Of a stretch of 15,437 nt of DNA, positions 1 to 7,159 are shown piece after piece. Source of the stretch: RGIG5612 sp964528825 (GTDB lineage: Bacteria > Bacillota > Clostridia > Lachnospirales > Lachnospiraceae); assembly GCA_964528825.1 (NCBI GenBank), contig CAZGVB010000032.1, positions 1 through 15,437 on the forward strand. The letters are read 5' to 3'. Positions within the stretch are counted from its first letter, which is position 1. Each line of letters opens with the position of its first letter. A program made the translations under genes and the position numbers. Below the pieces are notes generated by a model that ran no database searches, was not told where the DNA came from, and saw only the letters and a list, made by a program, of their open reading frames with translations.

Positions 1-107
1 GCATCGATGTGTTCAAGCCGGAGAAGGTACCGGGTACCAGAACGAAAAAGCAGACTATCCTCATTCATTGGAACTTCATCGGAGCAGTTGAACTGCCCAA
101 TGAATAG
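1..107 (+). CDS. C-terminal tail of a probable large serine recombinase (partial)
   Basis: An open frame runs in from the left edge (first full codon at 3) and stops at TAG 105-107, giving 34 residues. The tail reads IDVFKPEKVPGTRTKK followed by QTILIHWNFIGAVELPNE. From memory, large serine recombinases of the Tn4451/DUF4368 type often end in a similar block, a basic stretch followed by 'I.Y.FIG.'. These proteins integrate, excise or transpose clostridial mobile elements. The catalytic domain lies outside the window, so the call rests on this tail only. A rho-independent terminator follows within 5 bases, as expected for a real gene end. The longer overlapping frame from position 7 has no recognisable features. 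Recombinases of this class usually lie at one end of their element, so an element boundary may fall between here and 225. Confidence 0.5.
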   Translation, partial: IDVFKPEKVPGTRTKKQTILIHWNFIGAVELPNE

Positions 108-111
108 AAAA

Positions 112-152
112 ATCGGCATAGCCGGATTTCTCCAAACTATGCCGATATTTTT
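112..152 (+). terminator. Rho-independent terminator after the recombinase tail
   Basis: A perfect 10-bp inverted repeat, ATCGGCATAG (112-121) and CTATGCCGAT (137-146), encloses a 15-base loop. It is followed by A and TTTTT (148-152) and preceded by a run of A, so it could also act on the minus strand. It starts 4 bases after the recombinase stop. The rest of the stretch to 224 shows no gene. Confidence 0.75.
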
Positions 153-224
153 CCAAGGTTTAAAATCCCTTAGTGAGACACCCTTTAGCCCCTCCCTATT
201 TGCAGATGAAAAAAGAGATTCTGC

Positions 225-1754
225 TTAAATGATCACACACTCAAGCCCCATTATCTCGGCAAGTCTTTCAAGCTCGCCGCTGATATCACCGAAGACCATA
301 GGCAGCATAAGTCCCACTCTTGCCTGCTCCTTATACATTTTCCTGTTGTCACTTACACGGAATATAAAGCCGCCGGAGCAATTGTGCAGCTCGTATCCGT
401 AGCCTTTGACGATCTCTCCTCTTACTATCATCAGCTTTTTGCAATCACCCGAGAATCTTGCAAGCGTTATCTTCTTGCCTATATCATCATTAAAATCATG
501 ATGGAATACCGCACCGAAGCCCTGATCGTAAGCGAAATGATTTATCCTATAGCGGCCGGGTCTGTCCCCTATCTTACCTGTCACTCTCATCTGAGGAGAC
601 ATATTTACGCAATAGAGATTATCAGTATCTGTAATGGACATCCTGTCTGCCTCCGGTATCTGACTGATCCATTGCTCCTTACCGTTTGCGGATTTTATTA
701 TCGGCAATGTATTTGCCATATAAGGCACTCTGCCCGACAGACAGATCTCCGCTATCATCGTCACTGCCGCGGCTATGTCATATTTGCACGCGGATGGTAT
801 ACCCAGCTCATGATTGAGCTGGTGATTCAGACAGAATGTGAATTTTGATTCGTTAAGACGCCTTGTCGAGCAGCAATCGGGGCATGGTATGGCACAGGCG
901 CTGCAGTCATAGAAGTCCATATTTTTATTTATGACTCTCCATGCCTTGAGTGAATTCATAAGATATTCTCTTGAAATATCACAGACCTCTGCTCCTTTTG
1001 TAAGATCGTCCGCTATTTTTTCAAGCTCTGCAAGGTCCTGTTCTGTTATATTCGGTGTTTCTCTGCCCGGAGTCGTGACATTGCCTCCTTCCGGAAGCAG
1101 TGACATCTGATCCATAATCTCATGAAAATTCACAGGCCTGAAATGTGTCCCGAACCTTTCTGTCACTTCATCAAGCGACAGAAATGAATCGTCCGCACCC
1201 GCGATCGACATCGTATCGCTGAATCTGACCACAAGCAATATATTAGCGGCTGCTATGGCCTTTCGTGCTCTCATCGCCTTGATATAATCCGTGACCTCAT
1301 CCCAATCATATGGCACATATACCTCAAGCCCATTATTAAAATAATAAGCGCTCTTCATAGGATTCCATATATTTGGGCAGATCATCAAAGGCTTTTTGCA
1401 GGCCTTGCCGAATTCTCTCCATATACGGTCTGAGCCGAACGATGTAAATATGATATATACATCCACGCTGTCATGATCCCTCATCAGCTCTTCCATATAT
1501 TCATCCTTCATGTCCCAGTCATCCGTAGTTACTACCACATTCGGCTCCATGAGCACAGCGATATCCTCAGGGCAGGCATATTTCATGGCCATGCCCAATC
1601 CATTTTGTATCTGGCCGTTCAATATGTCGTCAAAGCCCGGCTTAAGTGCATCTCCGCCCGCCATACGGCACGGTCCTTCATAATAATATTTATGACTTAT
1701 AAAGCAAAATATCGGTTTTACATTTACTCTTACATCAAGACATTTTTTATTCAT
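225..1754 (-). CDS. L-fucose isomerase-like (COG2407) protein, copy 1, possibly non-catalytic
   Basis: This is a 509-residue protein of the L-fucose/arabinose isomerase-like superfamily, whose members interconvert aldoses and ketoses using a divalent metal. The N-terminal block HKYYYEGPCRMAGGDA (21-36) and the cysteine motif CPDCC (291-295) are shared with the paralogue at 8904-10436. The stretch FCLN(307-310)...GIPSACKYD(318-326), the segment KKITLARFSGD (427-437) and the end GLMLPMVFGD (481-490) match the COG2407 C-terminal domain. Two positions stand out. Lys324 replaces the Glu of the usual 'ACExD' motif, and Met483 replaces the His that I align, from memory, with E. coli FucI metal ligand His528. 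Asp326 is kept. The ATG at 1754 is chosen because AGAGGAAG lies about 9 bases upstream and the length then matches the paralogue; an in-frame ATG at 1829 would add 25 unrelated residues. It is the last gene of the liv operon, 87 bp after livF. The substrate is unknown. Confidence 0.8.
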   Translation of the reverse strand: MNKKCLDVRVNVKPIFCFISHKYYYEGPCRMAGGDALKPGFDDILNGQIQNGLGMAMKYACPEDIAVLMEPNVVVTTDDWDMKDEYMEELMRDHDSVDVYIIFTSFGSDRIWREFGKACKKPLMICPNIWNPMKSAYYFNNGLEVYVPYDWDEVTDYIKAMRARKAIAAANILLVVRFSDTMSIAGADDSFLSLDEVTERFGTHFRPVNFHEIMDQMSLLPEGGNVTTPGRETPNITEQDLAELEKIADDLTKGAEVCDISREYLMNSLKAWRVINKNMDFYDCSACAIPCPDCCSTRRLNESKFTFCLNHQLNHELGIPSACKYDIAAAVTMIAEICLSGRVPYMANTLPIIKSANGKEQWISQIPEADRMSITDTDNLYCVNMSPQMRVTGKIGDRPGRYRINHFAYDQGFGAVFHHDFNDDIGKKITLARFSGDCKKLMIVRGEIVKGYGYELHNCSGGFIFRVSDNRKMYKEQARVGLMLPMVFGDISGELERLAEIMGLECVII

Positions 1755-1841
1755 CGATACGCTTCCTCTTTTTCTATTGTTTTTAACATATTGCCATATG
1801 ATCGACCTCTCGTCTCCCGCACGAGACATAGCCGGTCTCCT

Positions 1842-2543
1842 CTATACTCCAAGCCACATCTGCTTTGTCTCCTCATCATTTTTAAGGTCATTCGGATCTC
1901 CCGAATATACGATCTCTCCCTTTGAGATGATATATGCATGATCGGCCACGCCTACGGCCATATTGAAGTTCTGTTCTGCAAGAAAGACTGTAAGCTCTCC
2001 TCTGAGTGTAGAAATGACATCTCCTATCTGCTTTATGACCATCGGCGCAAGACCCTCCGAGGGCTCGTCCATAAGCAGCAGATCAGGATTGGTCATAAGT
2101 GCTCTTCCTATCGCAAGCATCTGCTGCTCGCCGCCGGATAGAAGATTGCCATAGAGGTTTTGTCTTTCCTTCAATATGGGAAAGAATTCATAGATCCTGT
2201 CAAGAGTCCATGCATTCTTTTTATTTTGACCTCTTTCGCATACCGTGAGATTCTCCTTTACGGACAGCGACGGAAATATGCCTCTGCCCTGCGGCACGTA
2301 GCCTATACCGAGCTTTGCGATCCTGTGCGCATCAAGTCCTCTGATCTCCTGTCCGTTAAATAAGATGCTGCCGCTGCCGGGTGTGGTAAGTCCCATTATC
2401 GAGCGCATGAGTGTAGTCTTTCCCATGCCGTTTCTTCCGAGCAGTGAGACTACCGAGCCCTTTTCTATATTCAGTGACAGATTCCAGATGACCTGACTGG
2501 AAAAATAGCTTGTATTTATATTCTTTATTTCCAGGATGTTCAT
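1842..2543 (-). CDS. livF: Liv-type ABC transporter ATP-binding protein LivF
   Basis: This 233-residue cytoplasmic ATPase powers branched-chain amino acid/amide-type (HAAT family) uptake as partner of LivG. Visible motifs are Walker A GRNGMGKTT (36-44), the family block YVPQGRGIFPSLSVKENL (82-99), signature LSGGEQQ (135-141), and Walker B LLLMDEPSEGL ending near 164. The length is normal for LivF. Its ATG overlaps the livG stop as ATGA (2540-2543), and AAGGAGG lies 7 bases upstream inside livG, so the two are translationally coupled and probably made in equal amounts. HAAT-family members import branched-chain or polar amino acids, urea and short amides. The sequence does not show which substrate is used here. 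Confidence 0.92.
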   Translation of the reverse strand: MNILEIKNINTSYFSSQVIWNLSLNIEKGSVVSLLGRNGMGKTTLMRSIMGLTTPGSGSILFNGQEIRGLDAHRIAKLGIGYVPQGRGIFPSLSVKENLTVCERGQNKKNAWTLDRIYEFFPILKERQNLYGNLLSGGEQQMLAIGRALMTNPDLLLMDEPSEGLAPMVIKQIGDVISTLRGELTVFLAEQNFNMAVGVADHAYIISKGEIVYSGDPNDLKNDEETKQMWLGV

Positions 2544-3331
2544 ACGGAGGCCTCCTTTTTCGCATGGGATTGGTCATATGTATCTCCCTCGCCGCCCAGA
2601 TATATCTCCTGAACCTTCGGATCATTTGCTATAACCTGCGGTTCTCCCTTTGCGAGTATTTGCCCGAAATAAAGCACCATGATCTCATCGGCAAGTGCAA
2701 ATACCAGATCCATATCATGAGCGCAGAACAGCAATGTGGTATCTACCGAAAGCTCATTTAATATTTCGATAAAATGTGATACCTGCGCCGTGGGCAGACC
2801 CGCGCTGGGCTCGTCGAGGCAGACCATCTTCGGAGACGCAGCAAATGCCATTGCCATCTCAAGCATCCTTTGCTCTCCGTATGACAGTGCTCCGGGGAAG
2901 GCATGCCTTTTTTCATAGAGCTCCACCGTCTTAAGCAGATATTCGCCCCTCTCCTTTATGTCGCTGCGTTTCTTGAATTTCGAAAAGAATTTGAAATGAT
3001 TCTTGTCAGCACCGTAAATTGCCAGCATTATATTTGTATATATATCGAATTGCCAAAAAAGATTATTTACCTGAAAGCTCTTGCCCATACCATGATGCAG
3101 TCTTTGATCGGGAGACATTTTTGTGATATCTATCCCGTCAAACATCACCTTACCGGCAGTTGCGACGCTCTGACCTCCTATGGTATTGAGAAGTGTCGAT
3201 TTTCCGGCTCCGTTCGGGCCTATGAGCGCGAGCTTCTCGCCTCTTTTTACATCAAAATTGACACCCTTCAATATCTTTAATCCGCCGAAGGACTTTTCAA
3301 GATTTCTGACTGTGAGAATATTATCTGCCAT
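2540..3331 (-). CDS. livG: Liv-type ABC transporter ATP-binding protein LivG
   Basis: This 263-residue ATPase is the second nucleotide-binding subunit of the Liv-type importer. It shows Walker A GPNGAGKST (38-46), a Q-loop region around KSFQVNNLF (84-92), signature LSYGEQ (149-154) and Walker B CLDEPSAGL (171-179). The 'LSYGEQR' signature and the C-terminal 'YLGGEGD' ending are typical of LivG rather than LivF. The start at 3331 lies 6 bases after the livHM stop. Its ribosome binding site GAGGAAG is formed by the last codons of livHM (Glu-Glu-Val). The gene sits between the permease fusion and livF in one tightly packed minus-strand operon. Confidence 0.92.
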   Translation of the reverse strand: MADNILTVRNLEKSFGGLKILKGVNFDVKRGEKLALIGPNGAGKSTLLNTIGGQSVATAGKVMFDGIDITKMSPDQRLHHGMGKSFQVNNLFWQFDIYTNIMLAIYGADKNHFKFFSKFKKRSDIKERGEYLLKTVELYEKRHAFPGALSYGEQRMLEMAMAFAASPKMVCLDEPSAGLPTAQVSHFIEILNELSVDTTLLFCAHDMDLVFALADEIMVLYFGQILAKGEPQVIANDPKVQEIYLGGEGDTYDQSHAKKEASV

Positions 3332-3337
3332 ATCTGA

Positions 3338-5314
3338 TCACACTTCCTCGGCCGAGGCCTCTTTATTATCTTTTAATTCCTTCTTAAAGAACTTTGTTCC
3401 GATCCAATCCCAGAACCTTTGGAGTCTCGGTGCAAAGCCGCCCTGAAGGAACATAACGCATACCACATATAATATTCCGAGTATCAGCGGCCACCTCTCC
3501 GATACCACTATACCTGAGTATGTCTGTACAAGGATAATGACCACAGCTCCCAAGGCAGGACCCCAAAGAGTCGCACCGCCGCCCATTATGACCATGAGCA
3601 TAGGAAGTGCCGATGTCTCGAGAGCAAGTACGGTAGGTGTCACCGCTCTGTATGCATATGCAAAGAGCAATCCCGCGATCGCTGCGAATATTCCCGCGAT
3701 GATGATACCCGCAAATCTCATTGACCATGTATTAAAGCCTACCGCTCTCATACGTCCCTCATTGCCTCTTATTCCGAGAAGTGTCGTACCGAATGAAGAA
3801 TGCATCACAAGATAAAGGATCACAAAGCATATCGCGAAGATTATCAATGTAAAGTAATAAATCTTTGTTCCGTTCCATTTGCCTATCAGCTCATCCAAGA
3901 AGCCGCCGAGCTCGGGATACTTGATACCGACAATGCCGTCTGTACCGCCGGTCACCTTAGTCCACTTTGAGGCTATTACATTTAACAACTGACAAAAAGC
4001 CATCGTAACAAGCAAAAAGTTAGTTCCTGAAAGTTTGAGCGTAAAATATCCGATGACACCCGCAAGAACCGCGCCTACCACTATCGTAATGAGCAATATC
4101 AGCCAGAAATTTGTGATACCCAGATATCTTGGAATAAGTGCTACGCAATATGCGCCGACGCCGAAATATGCGGCATGTCCGAACGATCTGTTGCCCGTAT
4201 ATCCCATCACCACATCAAGGCTCATCGCAAACAACGCATAGATCATTACCTTCGTGAGCATCGTAGTCTGAAACGTCGAACATACAAGCGGAAGTATTAT
4301 CGAAATGATCGCGACAAATGCATAGGGGATCGCATTATATACGCAGACCTTTGCTCTGAGTGTGGGTGCATATCTTCCCTCTCCGAGCATATGCAGATCG
4401 AAGCTTCTCTTTTTCATCGCCGACATACTTGAATAATTGTCGTCAGCCTTGTTGATATCCTGCTTGCGTCCCAATATGCCCTGCGGTCTGACAACAAGCA
4501 TGACGATGAGTACTATATAGACGATATAAGACGAAAGCATCGGAAAATATGCAGATCCGAAGGCATTTATTATGCCGAGTGCAAGGCCTCCTATAAGCGC
4601 ACCCTGGATCGAGCCTGCACCGCCTACCACTACCACAATGATCGCATTTAAAAGGATAGACCAGCCGGTAGAGCTCTCGAGATTGGTAAGAGGACCGCCG
4701 ACCATTGCTGCAAGCCCCGCTATGGCCGAGCCGAGTACAAATATAAACAGGAATATCTTTCGCCTGTCAATACCCATGGCACTTGATATCTCGCCATTGT
4801 CCATACCCGCGCGTACCATCGCTCCGACCTTAGTCTTTTCCTGTATAAACCATACGGCGCCGGCTATCACTATGCCTACTATGATGATAAAAAATCTTGT
4901 ATACGGTATATTCGTATCACCTATAGTCAAATGTCCCGTAAGAAATGTCGGGCTCGGGACCGCCACAGGGAATCCTCCCCAGATCCAAAGGACTATATTT
5001 TGGAGTATATATATAAATCCGATGGTAAGCAGGACCTGCCCGGCCGGATTGGAATACAAACGTCTGAGAAATACCGTCTCCAGCAGAAATCCGAGAGCGG
5101 CTCCCACTAAGGTGCCGAACAATACGCCCCAGATCCATCCGCCTGTCACAGTATAGAACCATACTCCGCAATATCCTGAAAACAGAAAGATCGCACCATG
5201 CGACATATTTACAACTCTGAGAAGTCCCATAGTAAGCGTCATTCCCGCGGCCAGCAGAAAATATACCAAACCAAAGGATATACCCAATAACAATATTGAA
5301 ATAGCCCCGCCCAT
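3338..5314 (-). CDS. Fused LivH-LivM permease of a Liv-type ABC transporter
   Basis: A single 658-residue membrane protein carries both transmembrane subunits of the importer, which are usually separate LivH (about 300 residues) and LivM (about 320-420 residues). Residues 1-283 are LivH-like: GMTLTMGLLRVVNMSHGA (24-41), the EAA-type loop around RAGMDNGEISSAMGID (168-183), and the usual LivH end VRPQGILGR (275-283). A polar linker of about 35-40 residues (about 284-322) follows. Residues 323-640 are LivM-like, with GYTGNRSFGHAAYFGVGAY (371-389), GGTDGI (456-461), an EAA-type loop at RGNEGRMRAVG (516-526) and GGATLWGP (579-586). The frame is open throughout, with no stop at the joint. An AAGGAG site lies 5 bases before the ATG at 5314. 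The pair could work as one chain or assemble with a second copy. Confidence 0.9.
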   Translation of the reverse strand: MGGAISILLLGISFGLVYFLLAAGMTLTMGLLRVVNMSHGAIFLFSGYCGVWFYTVTGGWIWGVLFGTLVGAALGFLLETVFLRRLYSNPAGQVLLTIGFIYILQNIVLWIWGGFPVAVPSPTFLTGHLTIGDTNIPYTRFFIIIVGIVIAGAVWFIQEKTKVGAMVRAGMDNGEISSAMGIDRRKIFLFIFVLGSAIAGLAAMVGGPLTNLESSTGWSILLNAIIVVVVGGAGSIQGALIGGLALGIINAFGSAYFPMLSSYIVYIVLIVMLVVRPQGILGRKQDINKADDNYSSMSAMKKRSFDLHMLGEGRYAPTLRAKVCVYNAIPYAFVAIISIILPLVCSTFQTTMLTKVMIYALFAMSLDVVMGYTGNRSFGHAAYFGVGAYCVALIPRYLGITNFWLILLITIVVGAVLAGVIGYFTLKLSGTNFLLVTMAFCQLLNVIASKWTKVTGGTDGIVGIKYPELGGFLDELIGKWNGTKIYYFTLIIFAICFVILYLVMHSSFGTTLLGIRGNEGRMRAVGFNTWSMRFAGIIIAGIFAAIAGLLFAYAYRAVTPTVLALETSALPMLMVIMGGGATLWGPALGAVVIILVQTYSGIVVSERWPLILGILYVVCVMFLQGGFAPRLQRFWDWIGTKFFKKELKDNKEASAEEV

Positions 5315-5330
5315 AGCAGCTCCTTTTCAA

Positions 5331-5353
5331 AGGGCCGCCAAATGTGCGGCCCT
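5331..5353 (-). promoter_or_regulatory. Intercistronic hairpin between livK and livHM
   Basis: AGGGCCGC (5331-5338) and GCGGCCCT (5346-5353) form a perfect GC-rich 8-bp stem with a 7-base loop. It lies in the 120-bp gap after livK and just before the livHM ribosome binding site (about 5320-5325). No T-run follows on the minus strand, so it does not look like a full terminator. In other binding-protein operons such hairpins protect the upstream message from 3' decay, so that binding protein exceeds permease. That role is inferred here. Confidence 0.6.
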
Positions 5354-5434
5354 GACCTTGTTTTATATTACTGCCACATCCGTTCGGACTCTTCGGAATG
5401 GATATTCCTTTTTAGTCCTTCGGGATTATGCTCT

Positions 5435-6694
5435 TTACTTAAGTCCCTCTGCCGGAACGTCTTCATATTTATAAACAACGCCGTAGTTGTAGCTTCCGTC
5501 ATCCAGCTTAACTACCTTGACTACATATGTATCTCTTGATGCTGCGCCTGTCTCCGGGAATGTGATATGTCCTGTAGCACCTGTGAAGTCAACTGCCAGC
5601 ATAGCATCTCTGAATGCCTCTGCACTCGTATCTCCGTTTGTGGCTTTTACAGCTTCTACTACGATCCTGTAAGCATCAAATACAAGTCCGGAAAGGTTGG
5701 TATTCGGTACCTCACCGAATTTTTGCTCCCACGCCTCGACAAATTGCTTATTTTCTTCGGTATCTATGTCATAGCAATATGAAGAAGGTGCCAGTGTACC
5801 GAGTATATCCTCGGCTGCGCCCGATCCTGCCTTCTCAAGAGCGTTGCAGATATAATAATCGGTAAATGCGCTTGAAAGAATCGCCGTGATCGGAAGTTTG
5901 TCGCTCATGCCTGTTTCGTCATAGCTCTTCCACATGGATATTGCCGTAGCGCCGGTCGACCATGCCATAATGCCGTCTACACCATCTGTAGGCATAGCTG
6001 AAAAATATGTAGACCAGTCACCAACCGAGAACGGTACATAATATTCCTCTGCTATCTCGCCTCCGAGTGCCTTAAAGCTTGCCGCGAAATCATCTGCAAA
6101 GGATCTGAAGCCCGTATTGTCCATAGTAAGGATATGTACCTTTCTGTATCCGAGCGTATTGTAGGTATAATCGGCCATAACAGATGTCATCTGCGGATTT
6201 GCTCCGCCTGCGCCTATCAACCAGTCGCTTGTATCAAACAGATATGACGGTGTGCCGTTTGCCAGGATGAGCGGTATTTCTGCCTCTTCGCAATATGCAA
6301 CGGTGGATGCCTTCTGTCCCGCCTGAGTAGGTCCGAATACTACCTGTACCTCGTCCTCTTCTACCATCTTGCGGACAACGTCGGCCGCTGTTGCAGCATC
6401 TCCTGCGCCGTCCTCTACTATAAGCTCTACCTCTTTGCCTATCTCATCGCTGTAATATTCTATGGCAAACTCGAGAGCTGCCTGTGTCACTGCACCTGTC
6501 GTGGCCTCATTTCCCGTAAGGTCACATACAAGTCCTACCTTTAAAGGTGAAGAATCAAATTCCTTCGTCTGTGCCTCTGTGCTCTGGGCTTCTGTTCCGT
6601 CCGCAGCAGATGTAGACGACTCCTCGCCTCCGCCGCAGCCGGCCAAAGAAAGTACCATGATCGCCGATAACAATAATGCAATTTTCTTTTTCAT
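5435..6694 (-). CDS. livK: Liv-type substrate-binding lipoprotein
   Basis: This 419-residue extracellular binding protein belongs to the type 1 periplasmic-binding fold (Peripla_BP_6, LivK/amide-binding). It begins with a lipoprotein signal MKKKIALLLSAIMVLSLAGC, lipobox LAGC with lipidated Cys20. A low-complexity Gly/Ser/Thr/Glu tether follows to about residue 48, as is usual for clostridial lipoproteins. The mature domain starts at SSPLKVGLVCDLTGNEA, the standard opening of the family. The start at 6694 has a very strong site (AAGGAGGGAGG, about 6699-6709). It is first in the minus-strand operon livK-livHM-livG-livF-COG2407 copy 1. The ligand cannot be deduced. The name livK is given by family, not by proven leucine binding. 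The divergent PucR-type gene suggests a nitrogenous or otherwise regulated nutrient. Confidence 0.9.
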   Translation of the reverse strand: MKKKIALLLSAIMVLSLAGCGGGEESSTSAADGTEAQSTEAQTKEFDSSPLKVGLVCDLTGNEATTGAVTQAALEFAIEYYSDEIGKEVELIVEDGAGDAATAADVVRKMVEEDEVQVVFGPTQAGQKASTVAYCEEAEIPLILANGTPSYLFDTSDWLIGAGGANPQMTSVMADYTYNTLGYRKVHILTMDNTGFRSFADDFAASFKALGGEIAEEYYVPFSVGDWSTYFSAMPTDGVDGIMAWSTGATAISMWKSYDETGMSDKLPITAILSSAFTDYYICNALEKAGSGAAEDILGTLAPSSYCYDIDTEENKQFVEAWEQKFGEVPNTNLSGLVFDAYRIVVEAVKATNGDTSAEAFRDAMLAVDFTGATGHITFPETGAASRDTYVVKVVKLDDGSYNYGVVYKYEDVPAEGLK

Positions 6695-6806
6695 TTTTCC
6701 TCCCTCCTTGCCCTTCAGACAATATTCAGCTGAAAAGCATTTAAGATGATCTTTCCCTTTTTATTTGCTTTTTGCGGTAATATTCGCCCGCATACTTTAT
6801 GGTTAG

Positions 6807-6812
6807 ATTATA
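6807..6812 (-). promoter_or_regulatory. livK: Candidate -10 element for the livK operon
   Basis: Read on the minus strand this is exactly TATAAT, about 112 bases before the livK start. No good -35 hexamer is found at the normal distance (positions 6830-6835 read ATAGAT). If this promoter is real, it probably needs an activator, which would fit the neighbouring PucR-type regulator. Confidence 0.3.
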
Positions 6813-7050
6813 TTTGCCTCTACCCTTGAATCTATGTTTTTCATGAACAATGATCTTTTGATATGGCGACCTTGCGAATGTGCAATACGACTACCTGTGA
6901 TATCTTCAGCGAAGCAGAGATCTCTCAGACATCTTCTGCTCTGAATTTCTTAAAGCCCACTGTTTTCGACATTTTCCTGTGATTTCAGCCTAAAAAGACC
7001 TGTCCGTTTTCGAATTGCGCAGACGGCTTCTTACCCATCTCATTAATAGG

Positions 7051-7078
7051 TTGATTTTGGTGATTTTTTAAGTATACT
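7051..7078 (+). promoter_or_regulatory. Candidate sigma-A promoter of the pucR-type gene
   Basis: TTGATT (7051-7056) and TATACT (7073-7078) are separated by 16 bases and lie about 80 bases before the ATG at 7160. Two copies of GTTTTCGA sit upstream (6962, 7006), and one lies downstream at 7129-7136 in the leader. Confidence 0.5.
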
Positions 7079-7159
7079 CACAATATATGCAGTGTTATTT
7101 GTTAAAAAAGTCCAACTGCATGCATTGAGTTTTCGATATGTTTTGCGAGGATCCGCCTG

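Larger units (their letters stand above)
6695..7159. promoter_or_regulatory. Divergent control region between livK and the pucR-type gene
   Basis: These 465 bp without a gene must hold the promoters of both divergent units. Features seen are: the palindrome TTCAGCTGAA (6725-6734) in the livK leader; an exact TATAAT on the minus strand (6812-6807); a pair of direct repeats, CCTGTGATATCTTCAGC (6894-6910) and CCTGTGATTTCAGC (6976-6989); three same-direction copies of GTTTTCGA (6962-6969, 7006-7013, 7129-7136); and a plus-strand promoter at 7051-7078. The repeats are candidate regulator sites; which protein binds them is not known. Confidence 0.5.

Noticed and set aside
200..224. Terminator for copy 1 on the minus strand (GCAGA/TCTGC around a T-rich loop)
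   Set aside because: The T-run lies inside the loop, not after the stem; the hairpin at 112-146 is a better bidirectional candidate.
7..228. 73-aa plus-strand frame at the left edge
   Set aside because: It overlaps the recombinase-like frame that ends at 107 and runs through the terminator hairpin; no recognisable protein features.
1755..1829. N-terminal extension of copy 1 from an ATG at 1829
   Set aside because: No ribosome binding site fits it, the 25 extra residues have no counterpart in copy 2, and AGAGGAAG marks the ATG at 1754.
1755..1841. Terminator between livF and copy 1
   Set aside because: CTCGT/ACGAG pairing is short and has no T-run, so copy 1 is treated as part of the liv operon.
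4572..5156. 194-aa plus-strand frame opposite livHM
   Set aside because: Pro/Thr/Ile-rich antisense shadow of a membrane-protein gene with strong motifs on the other strand.
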